Below, in pieces: positions 45,456 to 54,073 of a stretch of DNA of 55,504 nt; within the stretch, counting starts at the first letter, position 1; each line of letters begins with the position of its first letter. The notes beneath the pieces were generated by a model. That model was not told the origin of the DNA, did not search any database, and was given only the letters and a program-made list of their open reading frames with translations. A program made the position numbers and the translations under genes. Origin of the DNA: Leptolyngbya sp. 'hensonii' (GTDB taxonomy: Bacteria > Cyanobacteriota > Cyanobacteriia > GCF-001939115). The stretch spans positions 1 to 55,504 of the forward strand of contig NZ_MQTZ01000018.1 of assembly GCF_001939115.1 (NCBI RefSeq), given 5' to 3'.

Positions 45456-46541
45456 CTAACGTTGTCCAAACCCTTGTCCGCGTCCGACTTTCGACCAAAC
45501 CAATAGTTCGCCGTTCTGCCCCCCGGCTGCAAGTTGGTTTCCTTGAGGATGCCAGGATAGACAGGAAAAGCCATTGGGTGCGCCATTGAAAACTTGAGTC
45601 TGGCGTTTCGCCTTTTGCCACAAACAAACCCAACCGTCTGCTGCTGCTGAAGCCAGTAAAAGACTGTTCGGTTGAAATTCAATGGACTGGATTATTTCTT
45701 GATGCCCAGCGAGAACGCGACTGTCCCAGCCCTGGGCTGCGTCTGCTTGCTTTTCCCAGATGACCAGCCCTTCGACACTGGAAGCCGCCAGGAGCGGCGC
45801 ACCCGTTTTGGTCAACATTTTTGACCAAGCAAGTTGACGGATCTTGCCTGGAAAACCACGCATCACCCAAGGCAAAAGCGGTTTCTCCCATTCCAGTACG
45901 GTGATGGTGCGATCGAGATTTCCCGACGCGATGTATTTGCCATCGGGCGACCAGGAGATCGCCAGACTTGCTGAAGGAATCGTGAGCAAATAGGGGTCAT
46001 CATCCCAGTCGTCTGCCGTCCAGATTTTTACCCCCTGATACCCGCCCACACTCAACCGCTTGCCGTCAGGATGCCAGGTGATATCCAGAACTGAAGAAGT
46101 GTCGAAATTCAGGGTGGTAACGACAGCGCCGAGCGTGGCGTCCCAAACTTGCACATACTTTCCCAGGCTGAAGGCAAGGAGATTCTGGGTGGGACTCCAC
46201 GCCAAGTGATCCACCCAGGCGGTCGCATTGCCGAGCGTGGCGATCGGTTCAGGGGCTGCTGGCTGCATATGCCAAAGGTTGACCCGTCCATCTTGTCCGC
46301 CCGTTGCGAGGAATTGCCCATCCCGCGAAAACGCCAGACAGTCCACCGATCGCCCGTTGGCTGGTTGTAAATTGGTCCTTTCTAAACCCCTGCCTTGGAA
46401 CAGCACCACTTCCCCTGCGGCAGAACTAGCCGCTAAGGCATTGCCATCCGGCGTGTACGCGATCGCCGTGACATAATCGGACAGCGTTCCCTGCCAGTGT
46501 CGCTCGAACTCACCCTGGTTCTTTGTCCTTAAACCAAACAT
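45456..46541 (-). CDS. WD40-repeat protein
   Basis: This 361-residue protein forms seven WD40 blades, for example CLAFSRDGQFLATGGQDGRV, LAISWSPDGKYIASGNLDRT and CLSWHPQGNQLAAGGQNGEL. It overlaps the end of the upstream COG0523 GTPase gene by 13 bases, so it is translated with it from a Zur-boxed promoter. It may be a scaffold for metal delivery; that is inference. A fragment of a related gene is at 50354. Confidence 0.85.
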   Translation of the reverse strand: MFGLRTKNQGEFERHWQGTLSDYVTAIAYTPDGNALAASSAAGEVVLFQGRGLERTNLQPANGRSVDCLAFSRDGQFLATGGQDGRVNLWHMQPAAPEPIATLGNATAWVDHLAWSPTQNLLAFSLGKYVQVWDATLGAVVTTLNFDTSSVLDITWHPDGKRLSVGGYQGVKIWTADDWDDDPYLLTIPSASLAISWSPDGKYIASGNLDRTITVLEWEKPLLPWVMRGFPGKIRQLAWSKMLTKTGAPLLAASSVEGLVIWEKQADAAQGWDSRVLAGHQEIIQSIEFQPNSLLLASAAADGWVCLWQKAKRQTQVFNGAPNGFSCLSWHPQGNQLAAGGQNGELLVWSKVGRGQGFGQR

Positions 46542-47500
46542 GCCCGGAAATCCTCTCGCAGTTGAGTTTCATTCAAGTTGCGACCAATGAAAACCAGTTC
46601 ATTTTTGCGGGCTTCTCCTGGCTTCCAGGGGCGGTCGGCTCTGCCGTCGAATAGCATGTGAACGCCCTGAAACACAAAGCGTTGGTCTTCGCCAGCGATC
46701 GTCAAAATCCCTTTCATCCGAAAAATGTCCGGTCCTTGGGTTTGCAGCAACTTACCGAGCCACGCATTGAGCTTGTTGCCGTCTAATTCACCTGCTGCGA
46801 CGATCGCTACCGAACCGACCGTTTCATCATGCTCATGCGCCGTTTCGTTTAAGAATTCTGGGTCAATTTCCAGGGCACGATTCAGGTCAAAGGCACCGAT
46901 GCCCAAGAGCGCCTCCATCTCTAGTTCGGCGTTGCGGGTGCGATAGATTTTGGCAAGGGCATTCATGCTCCGAATCCGGCGTTCCAGTTCGTCTAGCTCC
47001 TCTGGCATGACCAGATCAGTTTTGTTGAGCAGCACCACATCGGCAAAGGCAATTTGTTCCTGCGCTTCTTCCGCTTCCCAGTGCTGCCAAATATGTTTAG
47101 CATCCACCACCGTTACAACTGAATCGAGATTGGTCTTCGCCTGTACGTCTTCATCCATGAAGAAAGTCTGAATCACGGGAGCCGGGTCAGCCAGTCCCGT
47201 TGTTTCAATCACCAGATGGTCAAACTTGTCGCGCCGTTTCATCAAGTTGCCGATAATCCGAATCAGGTCGCCCCGCACGGTACAGCAGATGCAACCGTTG
47301 TTCATCTCAAAAATTTCTTCGTCAGCATCAATCACCAATTGATTGTCAATGCCGACCTCGCCAAATTCGTTGATGATGACGGCAACTTTCTTACCGTGTT
47401 CGTGGGTGAGGATACGGTTGAGAAGTGTCGTCTTCCCGGCACCCAAATAGCCCGTGAGAACGGTTACAGGGACAGAACTTGGAATATCGGCAGCTACCAT
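46529..47500 (-). CDS. COG0523 GTPase, putative zinc metallochaperone
   Basis: This 323-residue protein has P-loop GYLGAGKTTLL, the metal-binding GCICCT (CxCC), VIETTGLADP, and NKTD (LLNKTDLV). The C-terminal domain reads KLNAWLGKLL and MLFDGRADRPWKPG. COG0523 proteins supply zinc to client enzymes in zinc limitation. A Zur-like box (47527-47541) lies 27 bases upstream. A paralog is at 54424. Confidence 0.9.
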   Translation of the reverse strand: MVAADIPSSVPVTVLTGYLGAGKTTLLNRILTHEHGKKVAVIINEFGEVGIDNQLVIDADEEIFEMNNGCICCTVRGDLIRIIGNLMKRRDKFDHLVIETTGLADPAPVIQTFFMDEDVQAKTNLDSVVTVVDAKHIWQHWEAEEAQEQIAFADVVLLNKTDLVMPEELDELERRIRSMNALAKIYRTRNAELEMEALLGIGAFDLNRALEIDPEFLNETAHEHDETVGSVAIVAAGELDGNKLNAWLGKLLQTQGPDIFRMKGILTIAGEDQRFVFQGVHMLFDGRADRPWKPGEARKNELVFIGRNLNETQLREDFRACLV

Positions 47501-47526
47501 CGGTCACGCCTCTTTGTCTAAAGAAC

Positions 47527-47541
47527 GATAATCATTCTCAA
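47527..47541. promoter_or_regulatory. Zur-like box upstream of the COG0523/WD40 operon
   Basis: CGATAATCATTCTCA matches TGATAATCATTATCA at 13 of 15 positions. The 7-1-7 palindrome is the cyanobacterial Zur/Fur-type operator. It sits between the divergent GTPase (start 47500) and the small membrane gene (47680). The assignment to Zur rather than Fur is from neighbouring gene content. Confidence 0.7.
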
Positions 47542-47679
47542 ATTATAGATAAAAGCTGGGATTCAGCAAGTGTTTTGGGTTAAGGCGGAGTTCTGGCAAT
47601 TTAGGGGTGAAGAAACCGAACTTTAGCAGGGAAGAAGGTGTGTCACAATGCCAACAACTCACTGATGCAGTAATTTTCA

Positions 47680-47928
47680 ATGCCACCTACACCATCCGAC
47701 CCACCAGCCAAAAAGTTCACCGATGCAGTGATCCGATTTTTCTGGGGCGCTGTCGTTGGCTGTTTCCTGGCTTTAATCCCCCTCTCCTATAGTTGGTATT
47801 TTCTTTCAGACGTTACGACAACTCAGATCTTTGCCCTCATTGCGTTTGGGGTGCTGGGAGGGATTGTCGGCACATTTAGCAATCTCCAGCAAATGGGTCG
47901 TTTCTTCGACTCCATTCCCTGGTTCTGA
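47680..47928 (+). CDS. Small two-TM membrane protein
   Basis: This 82-residue protein has two hydrophobic helices: IRFFWGAVVGCFLALIPLSY and IFALIAFGVLGGIVGTFSNL. The N-terminus is proline-rich and short. It is divergent from the COG0523 gene and 138 bp from the Zur-like box. It resembles uncharacterised cyanobacterial small membrane proteins. Confidence 0.55.
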   Translation: MPPTPSDPPAKKFTDAVIRFFWGAVVGCFLALIPLSYSWYFLSDVTTTQIFALIAFGVLGGIVGTFSNLQQMGRFFDSIPWF

Positions 47929-47947
47929 GTTTGATGATGGGTACAAA

Positions 47948-48868
47948 TTAAGTCTGTAGGAACGGCAGTACGATCGCTGCCACTTCACTCGCCTCTTCCT
48001 CATGCATACCCAATGTTCCCGACAGCCGAACAGATTGAATGTTGGGTAATGCTGCCAGGGCTGCCATTTCAGCTTTCGATTGCGGGGGTGATTGTTCGCC
48101 GATTACAACCAGAGTAGGCATGGTGAGCGATCGCCCCACGGTCAAAAACTCGTCTCGATTAGCCATCGGGTCCAGGGTTCCCGTCACAAAGGCGGCTGGG
48201 GCAAACCGTGCCCCCGGTTGCTGGGTAATCTGGTGCTTGGCTTCTATAAAGTCTGGGGTAAGCCGTGCTTCATTCACAAACACATGGCGACGATACATGA
48301 ATTTGAGAAAACCGGGAGTCGTATTCAGCCCGTAAAGAAATTGCCCCAGACCGGGCGATCGCACCAGTTCCCGCACCCCATCCCGCACAGGTGTTGGCGC
48401 ACCCATCGCGCATAGTGGACCCTTCCAGGTCGGAGCCACCAATACCAGTTTTGAGACAAGGTTGGGCTGTTGAGCGGCTTGCATCGCGTATCCAGCGGCA
48501 TGTCCGGCAGCGACAACGGCGATCGGTTGCTGAAAGTGGACGCGAACAAAATCCTGAAGGAGTTGACGGTAGAGGGCTGGTCGATAGTCCAATGAGGGGC
48601 GAATGGCTTGCGCCACGCTTCGCGGAACGCTCTGTCCAAATCCTAACCAATCCATTGCCACCACTTGAAAGTGTGGGGCTAACTGTTCGGCAATCCCCTG
48701 CATTTCGCCGCGAGTAGAAACCGTGCTAAAGGCAGGCAGCAGCAGAACTGGAGTGCCACTGCCGCGAGTCTCGTAGGCGATCGCAAAAGTCTGATTCTGC
48801 CATTGCCACTGGAATGTTTGAACCGTTCCACCAATTTGAGCCGCTTTCGGCATCAGTGTAGTCGTCAT
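47948..48868 (-). CDS. Alpha/beta hydrolase-fold protein without catalytic serine
   Basis: This 306-residue protein has the alpha/beta fold: GSGTPVLLLPAFSTVSTRGE, VVAMDWLGFGQS, a nucleophile-elbow position AAGHAAGYAM, VIGEQSPPQ and a final GMHEEEASEVA. The usual GxSxG is GHAAG, with Ala for the nucleophile, and the late His is in GMHEE. It may be a non-catalytic homologue or bind a ligand. It is in the metal island with a CoaR-like dyad 125 bp upstream (48993). Confidence 0.75.
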   Translation of the reverse strand: MTTTLMPKAAQIGGTVQTFQWQWQNQTFAIAYETRGSGTPVLLLPAFSTVSTRGEMQGIAEQLAPHFQVVAMDWLGFGQSVPRSVAQAIRPSLDYRPALYRQLLQDFVRVHFQQPIAVVAAGHAAGYAMQAAQQPNLVSKLVLVAPTWKGPLCAMGAPTPVRDGVRELVRSPGLGQFLYGLNTTPGFLKFMYRRHVFVNEARLTPDFIEAKHQITQQPGARFAPAAFVTGTLDPMANRDEFLTVGRSLTMPTLVVIGEQSPPQSKAEMAALAALPNIQSVRLSGTLGMHEEEASEVAAIVLPFLQT

Positions 48869-48992
48869 AGTGGCACCTTATACATTGCTAAAATAGGTTG
48901 CTACATTGAAACTACCACCAAACATATCCTCCCCAAGCCAGAATTGAGGTAAACACAATCGCAGCGATCGCCTGATTCCCGCACAAATGCAG

Positions 48993-49011
48993 ATGTTAAA
49001 ATTAACGTCAA
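48993..49011. promoter_or_regulatory. CoaR-operator-like dyad
   Basis: ATGTTAA-AA-TTAACGT followed by CAAGC matches the coaT operator (ACATTAGTGTTAATGT and CAAGC) in spacing, central TTAA and the -35 TTGAC on the minus strand. Changes at positions 3 and 14 are symmetric. The -10 20 bases away (TGTGCG) is weak. It could serve the hydrolase (minus) or the gene at 49015 (plus). Confidence 0.4.
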
Positions 49012-49014
49012 GCA

Positions 49015-49536
49015 ATGGCTCAGATTTTTATGGCGAGAAAATCTAAAGGCTTCGGTGAAATTCTCAACCAACAACGGGCGGATAAAACCCATCAAAAAGG
49101 ACTAGAGAAGTTGCAGCAGAAGGTTCAGAAAGGACCTTTGGGCGACAAATTTGCGGGTATGGTGACAAATCCGAAAGGTGAAGCCAAGATGTCTGAGGTT
49201 TTGGAGGAATTTGTTGAACCTTATCTAGACTTCGCTCAGAATCGGAGTCAACAGGAAAAGTTGTTCAGCATTGCCGTGATTGCCTGGAACTTAGCCATTA
49301 TGCCGGAGAATGAGCGGCAACCGATGATTGACCAGTTGATCAAAGTGGGCTTGAAAGGGAATGACCCGTTAGCTCAACAAGATACGCGGGAGATTATTGA
49401 CGAACTCATTGCTCGAAAACAGAAATTCTTTGCCAAGAATAAGCGGTATATTGTTGATTTTCAACTGCAAGATACAGGCAAGCAATTTCACCTTTCTGTT
49501 GCATCCATGTTATCAAATCCCCTCGTTAAGCCATGA
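49015..49536 (+). CDS. Conserved hypothetical protein
   Basis: This 173-residue soluble, helical protein has no recognised domain. The N-terminus is lysine-rich (RKSKGFGEILNQQRADKTHQ). The middle has VEPYLDFAQNRSQQEKLFSI and LAIMPENERQPMIDQLIKVG. It starts at ATG 49015, or at Met6, which has no better ribosome site. I do not know its function. Confidence 0.6.
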   Translation: MAQIFMARKSKGFGEILNQQRADKTHQKGLEKLQQKVQKGPLGDKFAGMVTNPKGEAKMSEVLEEFVEPYLDFAQNRSQQEKLFSIAVIAWNLAIMPENERQPMIDQLIKVGLKGNDPLAQQDTREIIDELIARKQKFFAKNKRYIVDFQLQDTGKQFHLSVASMLSNPLVKP

Positions 49537-49625
49537 CTTATCAAAAAGTGCTAGATGCCTTGAAGTAGCCATCACGCAGCATCTGATTGACAAGCTCATT
49601 CAAGATTGCGAGACCCTTGCGGTAT

Positions 49626-50321
49626 CTACAAAGCAGCACGCTCTGCCAAGAGTTGCACAAACGCTTGATGCATGGGGTCAGCAATTCCAGTTTGCAGCCC
49701 ATTCAGCACCTCCTTCATCCTACCCTCTAATAAGGCTGGTACGTTCAGCCACAATCCGGGAAACACGCTACTGCGAATCATGCCATCGGCATCCGGTTCA
49801 ATGACAACAAATTCCTCTGCTTGCAGCCGAAACCAACTGAAGCGATTCTCAAAGGTTTGCCAGACCAGATACTCCTGTACCCCATTGCGGCGATAGGCAT
49901 TCTGCTTGGCTCCTAAATCGATCGCTGCACTACTGGTGGCAATTTCCGCCACTAATTCCGGTGCCCCTTCAATGTAGCCACCCTCACTAATCGTTGAGCT
50001 ACCGCCAATTTCAATCCGCAGCAAGGCATCCGGTTGGGGTTCGTTATCGAGATCTAAACGTGTCGTTGTGTTGTCGGCAGCACTGACCCCAGGAGTTGCT
50101 GCCCAATAAACTGCTAACCAACCGACTAAGGCAGCGTGAGGTGTACCGTGAAAAACTCTAACTGGGGATGCCACGTAAACCACTCCTTCAATTAATTCCG
50201 CTTTGAATTTTTCCGGGGTCGCCTCATAGCGGCGCTCAAACTCAGCACGAGTCAGGCGATCGCCACTCTCCAGGGGGGGAATCGGCATGGAACGAGGAGG
50301 CTGTTGCAACACCATAATCAA
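49626..50321 (-). CDS. Uma2 family (DUF820) protein
   Basis: This 231-residue Uma2 protein has RLTRAEFERRYEATPEKFKA, LIEGVVYVASPVR, NEPQPDALLRIEIGG, GAPELVAEIATSSAAIDL and GVQEYLVWQ. The Glu/Asp-x-Ala-Glu pattern of the nuclease-like core is present. It is collinear with the CysS and NicO genes but 305 bp downstream. Its role is unknown. Confidence 0.87.
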   Translation of the reverse strand: MIMVLQQPPRSMPIPPLESGDRLTRAEFERRYEATPEKFKAELIEGVVYVASPVRVFHGTPHAALVGWLAVYWAATPGVSAADNTTTRLDLDNEPQPDALLRIEIGGSSTISEGGYIEGAPELVAEIATSSAAIDLGAKQNAYRRNGVQEYLVWQTFENRFSWFRLQAEEFVVIEPDADGMIRSSVFPGLWLNVPALLEGRMKEVLNGLQTGIADPMHQAFVQLLAERAAL

Positions 50322-50353
50322 GCTCTAGAGCGATGAAGGAGATAGCATCTATT

Positions 50354-50587
50354 TTAGTCAATAAGTGCTTGACTTCCCGTAGACCAGACCAACAATTCGC
50401 CTTGTTGTCCGCCTGCGGCTAAATGGTGTCCCGTCGGGTGCCATGCCAGACAGGAAAAGCCTGCTTCTGCTCCTTCCAGGACTTGAGCCGCTTCCAGGGC
50501 GGCTTGCCACAGAATAATCCAGCCATCTTTGGACAGTGAGGCAAGCCATCCCGTTTTGGGTTGTGAAATGCCATGTTTCTTTCGCAC
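50354..50587 (-). pseudogene. WD40 protein C-terminal fragment
   Basis: The frame encodes LASLSKDGWIILWQAALEAA and FSCLAWHPTGHHLAAGGQQG, the last two blades of a protein homologous to the WD40 gene at 45456 (which has FSCLSWHPQGNQLAAGGQNG). The first five blades are missing. It follows cysS by 40 bp, so a duplicate metal-island WD40 gene once lay here. Confidence 0.8.
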
Positions 50588-50627
50588 TTAGCTCCAGAAT
50601 GGATTTTAGGGTCATGGTGATGCCTCT

Positions 50628-52139
50628 TCAAGACCGATGCCAACGGCTTTGTCCATCGGGTTGATCAATTAAAGTAATGCCCATTGCTTGCAACTCATTG
50701 CGAATGCGATCGCTTTCGGCATAGCGTTTTTCCTGCCGTGCCTGTTGCCGTTGTCGCAGCAGAGATTCAACCCAACTGACATCAATGTCTGGTTCAAGGA
50801 TGGAGGCTGGCTGAACGTCTAAACCTAAGATCTGTGCCAGGTGAGTCAGGGTTTGCAAACGCTGTTGTAACTGCCTATCGGTTAGCTCTGACGACCCCTG
50901 ATAGCTGCGTAAATTGAACTCCCGCTTCAGTGCCTTGGCGAGTTCAAACAGCACGGCTAATCCTGCTGCCGTATTCAAATCATCGTCCATTGCCGTTTGA
51001 AAACGATTGATCGATTCAGCGTCCATTGATGGGGAATCAAGGGGAGTAGGGAGTAGGGAGTAGGGAGTAGAACTATCCCATTCCCCATTCCCCACTCTCC
51101 ACTCCCCATTCTCATACTCGTAACTGAACAAAAGCGCCTCTTTCAGCGTTTGCCAGCCATTCTCAGCGGCAACGATCGCGTCTTTCGTAAAGTCCAATGG
51201 TTTGCGGTAATGGGCTTGCAGCACAAATAGCCGAATTGCCATTGGGTCAACGGGTTGGGGATAGTCTGACCACTTGCCATCCAGCAATGCTTGAATGGTG
51301 GTGAAATTGCCCAGAGATTTGGACATCTTCTCACCATTCACTGTTACCATGCCATTGTGTAGCCAGTAGTTTGCCAACGGCTGACCCGTCAACACTTCCG
51401 ACTGAGCAATCTCATTCTCATGATGGGGAAAGACCAGATCGCCTCCACCGCCGTGAATATCGATCGCCTCTCCCAAGCGTGCCCGAATCATGGCAGAGCA
51501 TTCAATGTGCCAGCCCGGTCGCCCTTCGCCCCAGGGAGAATTCCAGGCAGGTTCACCGGGCTTTGCCGCTTTCCACAGCGCAAAGTCAAACGGGTCTTGC
51601 TTATGGCACTCTGGACTATGCAGGTCAACTCGTCCGCCTGCCCCCGCTTGCATCTCTTCCAGTCGCCGTCCAGAGAGTTTTCCGTACTCTACAAACTGCC
51701 TCACACTGTAGTAAACATCGCCATCCACCGCGTAGGCATAGCCTCGATCTGCGAGTGCTTGAATCAATTGATGAATAGCGGGAATATGCTCAGTCACACG
51801 GGGGTATTCATCCGCATCCAGAATGTTCAAGCGACGAATATCTCGAAAGTAGGCAGCAATGTAGCGATCGGCAATGGCTTGCATCGAACTGCCTTCTGCT
51901 TTGGCTCGATTCAGAATCTTGTCGTCAATGTCGGTAAAATTTTGCACATAGCGCACCTGATAGCCACGCCACTTTAAATATCGCCGCACCACATCCCATC
52001 CGATGTATGAGCGAGCATGACCCAAATGGCAATCGTCATAAACCGTTACTCCACAGCAGTACATCGTGACTTTACCCGGTTCGATCGTTGTGAACGGTTC
52101 TTTGCGACGAGTCAACGTGTTGTAAATGGTTAGAGTCAT
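50628..52139 (-). CDS. cysS: Cysteinyl-tRNA synthetase
   Basis: This 503-residue class I synthetase has HLGH in CHLGHARSY, the KMSKS motif (EKMSKSLGNF) and zinc ligands as in E. coli CysRS (Cys29, the Cys of HIECSAM, and His/Glu in PHHENEIAQSE). The C-terminal DALR-like region is present. An in-frame insertion from STRR repeats (about 25-30 residues, near VGNGEWDSSTPYSLLPTP) interrupts the linker before SINRFQTAMDDDLNT. It is 41 bp after nicO. Zinc ligands are retained, so it is not a zinc-free variant. Confidence 0.94.
   Translation of the reverse strand: MTLTIYNTLTRRKEPFTTIEPGKVTMYCCGVTVYDDCHLGHARSYIGWDVVRRYLKWRGYQVRYVQNFTDIDDKILNRAKAEGSSMQAIADRYIAAYFRDIRRLNILDADEYPRVTEHIPAIHQLIQALADRGYAYAVDGDVYYSVRQFVEYGKLSGRRLEEMQAGAGGRVDLHSPECHKQDPFDFALWKAAKPGEPAWNSPWGEGRPGWHIECSAMIRARLGEAIDIHGGGGDLVFPHHENEIAQSEVLTGQPLANYWLHNGMVTVNGEKMSKSLGNFTTIQALLDGKWSDYPQPVDPMAIRLFVLQAHYRKPLDFTKDAIVAAENGWQTLKEALLFSYEYENGEWRVGNGEWDSSTPYSLLPTPLDSPSMDAESINRFQTAMDDDLNTAAGLAVLFELAKALKREFNLRSYQGSSELTDRQLQQRLQTLTHLAQILGLDVQPASILEPDIDVSWVESLLRQRQQARQEKRYAESDRIRNELQAMGITLIDQPDGQSRWHRS
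51040..51115. repeat. STRR heptamer cluster inside cysS
   Basis: GGGAGTA is repeated three to four times from 51041, and inverted, diverged copies (CCATTCCCCATTCCCC) follow to about 51115. It is the same heptamer as at 55404-55504. It stays in frame and adds residues to CysS. Confidence 0.85.
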
Positions 52140-52180
52140 GATGGACGGAGATTGCCAAAATCAAAAAGTGAATATTGTTT

Positions 52181-52951
52181 TTAGACGATTGAGAACATCG
52201 TGAGTCCAATTCCGGCACACATAATCACAATTGCACTGACGATCGAGAGCTGCCGCCCTAACTGCTCAGGTGCAGCAAATTGATCAAGCCACTGTTTGGC
52301 ATAAAGCACCAGTAGCCCGACAAAGACCAGCACCGATGCCATCCCAGCGCTAAAACCGCTGACCAGAAATAATCCGTAAGTGGTTTGGTGGAGCGCGATC
52401 GCACTCAGCAGCAAAACCAACGCCGAGGGGCAAGGCACCATTCCTCCCGCAATGCCCAAGCTAACGAGGGATGCCATAGAAGTATCAGCAGAGGGATCAG
52501 ACGAAGGCTCGTGATGATGGGCTGAACCCACTTCATGATGATGGTGATGAGAGCAATGATCAGCTTCTGAATTCAGGCGGCGCTGAAGCAACCTCACCCC
52601 AACTCCGCAAACCGTTAGCCCACTGATTACACTCAGAACTGGATATAGCTGATCTGGAATCACATACTGTGAAGCGAAAAGTACCCCAAGCCCCAGCAAA
52701 AAGATGGTCAACGTGTGGGTAATAGTCGTCACCAGACCCAAGAGAATAGCGTGTTGAGGAGTGCCTCGCGCACCTACCAAATAGGCGCTAATCATGGTTT
52801 TCCCATGCCCCGGTGCCAAGGCATGAATGGCACCCACGCCAAAGGCGATCGCGATGCCTGCCGATATAGTGCCAAAGGAAGGCGGAGATTCGAGTAAGCC
52901 AGTCAGCCGCGAGGCATGATCCAGATGGGCTAGGATAGGCAGTTGTTGCAT
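52181..52951 (-). CDS. NicO-type metal transporter
   Basis: This 256-residue protein has six TM helices. The first NicO signature is HALAPGHGKTMISAYLVG. A cytoplasmic or periplasmic loop (about 130-155) is rich in histidine (HCSHHHHHEVGSAHHHE). The second signature is GGMVPCPSALVLLL. NicO/RcnA proteins move nickel, cobalt or zinc, and the direction is uncertain. It is divergent from the CcmM-like gene across a perfect Zur-like box and leads into cysS. Confidence 0.82.
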   Translation of the reverse strand: MQQLPILAHLDHASRLTGLLESPPSFGTISAGIAIAFGVGAIHALAPGHGKTMISAYLVGARGTPQHAILLGLVTTITHTLTIFLLGLGVLFASQYVIPDQLYPVLSVISGLTVCGVGVRLLQRRLNSEADHCSHHHHHEVGSAHHHEPSSDPSADTSMASLVSLGIAGGMVPCPSALVLLLSAIALHQTTYGLFLVSGFSAGMASVLVFVGLLVLYAKQWLDQFAAPEQLGRQLSIVSAIVIMCAGIGLTMFSIV

Positions 52952-53048
52952 GTTGATGTCCTCACACCTTCAACATTAAGAGCGGTACAGGCTGACTCAA
53001 TTGAGCCAAGCATACAATTTAAGCACTCCTTTTCAAGTATGATTAAAA

Positions 53049-53063
53049 TGATAATCATTATCA
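53049..53063. promoter_or_regulatory. Perfect Zur-like box
   Basis: TGATAATCATTATCA is a perfect 15-bp palindrome (7-1-7), identical to the cyanobacterial Zur consensus as I recall it. It ends seven bases before the ATG of the CcmM-like gene (53071) and is 98 bp from the NicO start, so it could repress both. Confidence 0.8.
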
Positions 53064-53070
53064 TACTAGC

Positions 53071-54018
53071 ATGGACATCCACAGCATTCCTGCCCCGCCA
53101 ACTCCCTGGTCGCAGCAACTGGTTGAACCGACGATCGATCCCAGTGTTTACATCCATCCATTGACCAATGTGATTGGGGATGTCCGTATTGGCGAACAGG
53201 TGCATATTGCACCAGGGGTCTCGATTCGTGCTGATGAGGGAATGCCGTTTTACATCGGAGCTAATGTCAACATTCAAGATGGGGCAGTCGTTCATGGGTT
53301 AGAGCAAGGGCGCGTCACTGGTGATGATGGCAACCCTTACTCGGTGTGGATGAGTGACAATGCCTCAATCACTCATATGGCGTTGATTCATGGTCCTGCC
53401 TATGTGGGCAAGGGGTGTTTTATTGGATTCCGTTCCACTGTGTTTAATGCCCGTGTCGGGGATGGCTGTATTGTCATGTCCCATGCGTTAATTGAGAATG
53501 TGGAGATTCCAGCGGGCAGGTATGTGGCATCTGGCTCGGTGATTATCCATCAGCAACAAGCCGATCGCTTACCCAATGTCCAGGAAGCCGATTCAACATT
53601 TGCCCGTCATGTCGTCAGCATCAATCAAAAACTACGTCAGGGCTATCTCTGCGCTGAAGATCAGGTCTGCATCGCTACCATTCGCAATGAACCAAACGGA
53701 CACCCAACCGTTCAGCCTGCTTCTCGCAACGGACATCGCCCATCCTTACCTCTAGATGCTCAAGCGATCGCCTGGATTCGAGAGGTATTGAGCCAGAAAT
53801 TTTATATTGGCGTGGAACAGGCGGATACGCGACGGTTTCGGGCAAATTCCTGGTCAGATTGCGGCGTGATTAAAGTGACGCAGGAAGAGGAGGCGATCGC
53901 CGCAGTAGCACAACTTCTACAACGTTATCCACATCAATATGTGCGTCTGTTTAGCATCAATCCTGGAACTCGACAGCGAGGTAGTGGTTTAGTGATTCAA
54001 CAGCCCTTGGAGAAGTGA
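53071..54018 (+). CDS. CcmM-like gamma-carbonic anhydrase with one SSLD
   Basis: This 315-residue protein has an N-terminal left-handed beta-helix (20-200) with His75, His102 and His107, the zinc positions of Thermosynechococcus CcmM. The C-terminal region (about 230-313) is a RuBisCO small-subunit-like domain ([17 protein letters not shown] and [11 protein letters not shown]). Full CcmM normally carries three to five SSLDs; here only one. It may be a paralog expressed when zinc is scarce. The assignment to carboxysome assembly is uncertain. Confidence 0.85.
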   Translation: MDIHSIPAPPTPWSQQLVEPTIDPSVYIHPLTNVIGDVRIGEQVHIAPGVSIRADEGMPFYIGANVNIQDGAVVHGLEQGRVTGDDGNPYSVWMSDNASITHMALIHGPAYVGKGCFIGFRSTVFNARVGDGCIVMSHALIENVEIPAGRYVASGSVIIHQQQADRLPNVQEADSTFARHVVSINQKLRQGYLCAEDQVCIATIRNEPNGHPTVQPASRNGHRPSLPLDAQAIAWIREVLSQKFYIGVEQADTRRFRANSWSDCGVIKVTQEEEAIAAVAQLLQRYPHQYVRLFSINPGTRQRGSGLVIQQPLEK

Positions 54019-54043
54019 AGCAGTAAAGCGGTGGAGGAGAGAA

Positions 54044-54072
54044 GGAGGAATAAACAATTACCTGATTCCTCC
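54044..54072. terminator. Candidate bidirectional terminator
   Basis: GGAGGAAT (54044) pairs with ATTCCTCC (54065) across a 13-base loop. It lies between the convergent CcmM-like and hisI genes. There is no long U-tract, so it is only a weak candidate. Confidence 0.4.
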
Positions 54073-54073
54073 A

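Noticed and set aside
45284-45682. 132-residue minus-strand frame
   Set aside because: It is out of frame with, and overlaps, the WD40 gene, and it runs antisense through the SmtB remnant.
50628-52139. CysS as a zinc-independent paralog used in zinc starvation
   Set aside because: The zinc ligands (Cys29, the Cys of HIECSAM, and His/Glu of PHHENE) are retained, so the sequence gives no support for zinc independence.
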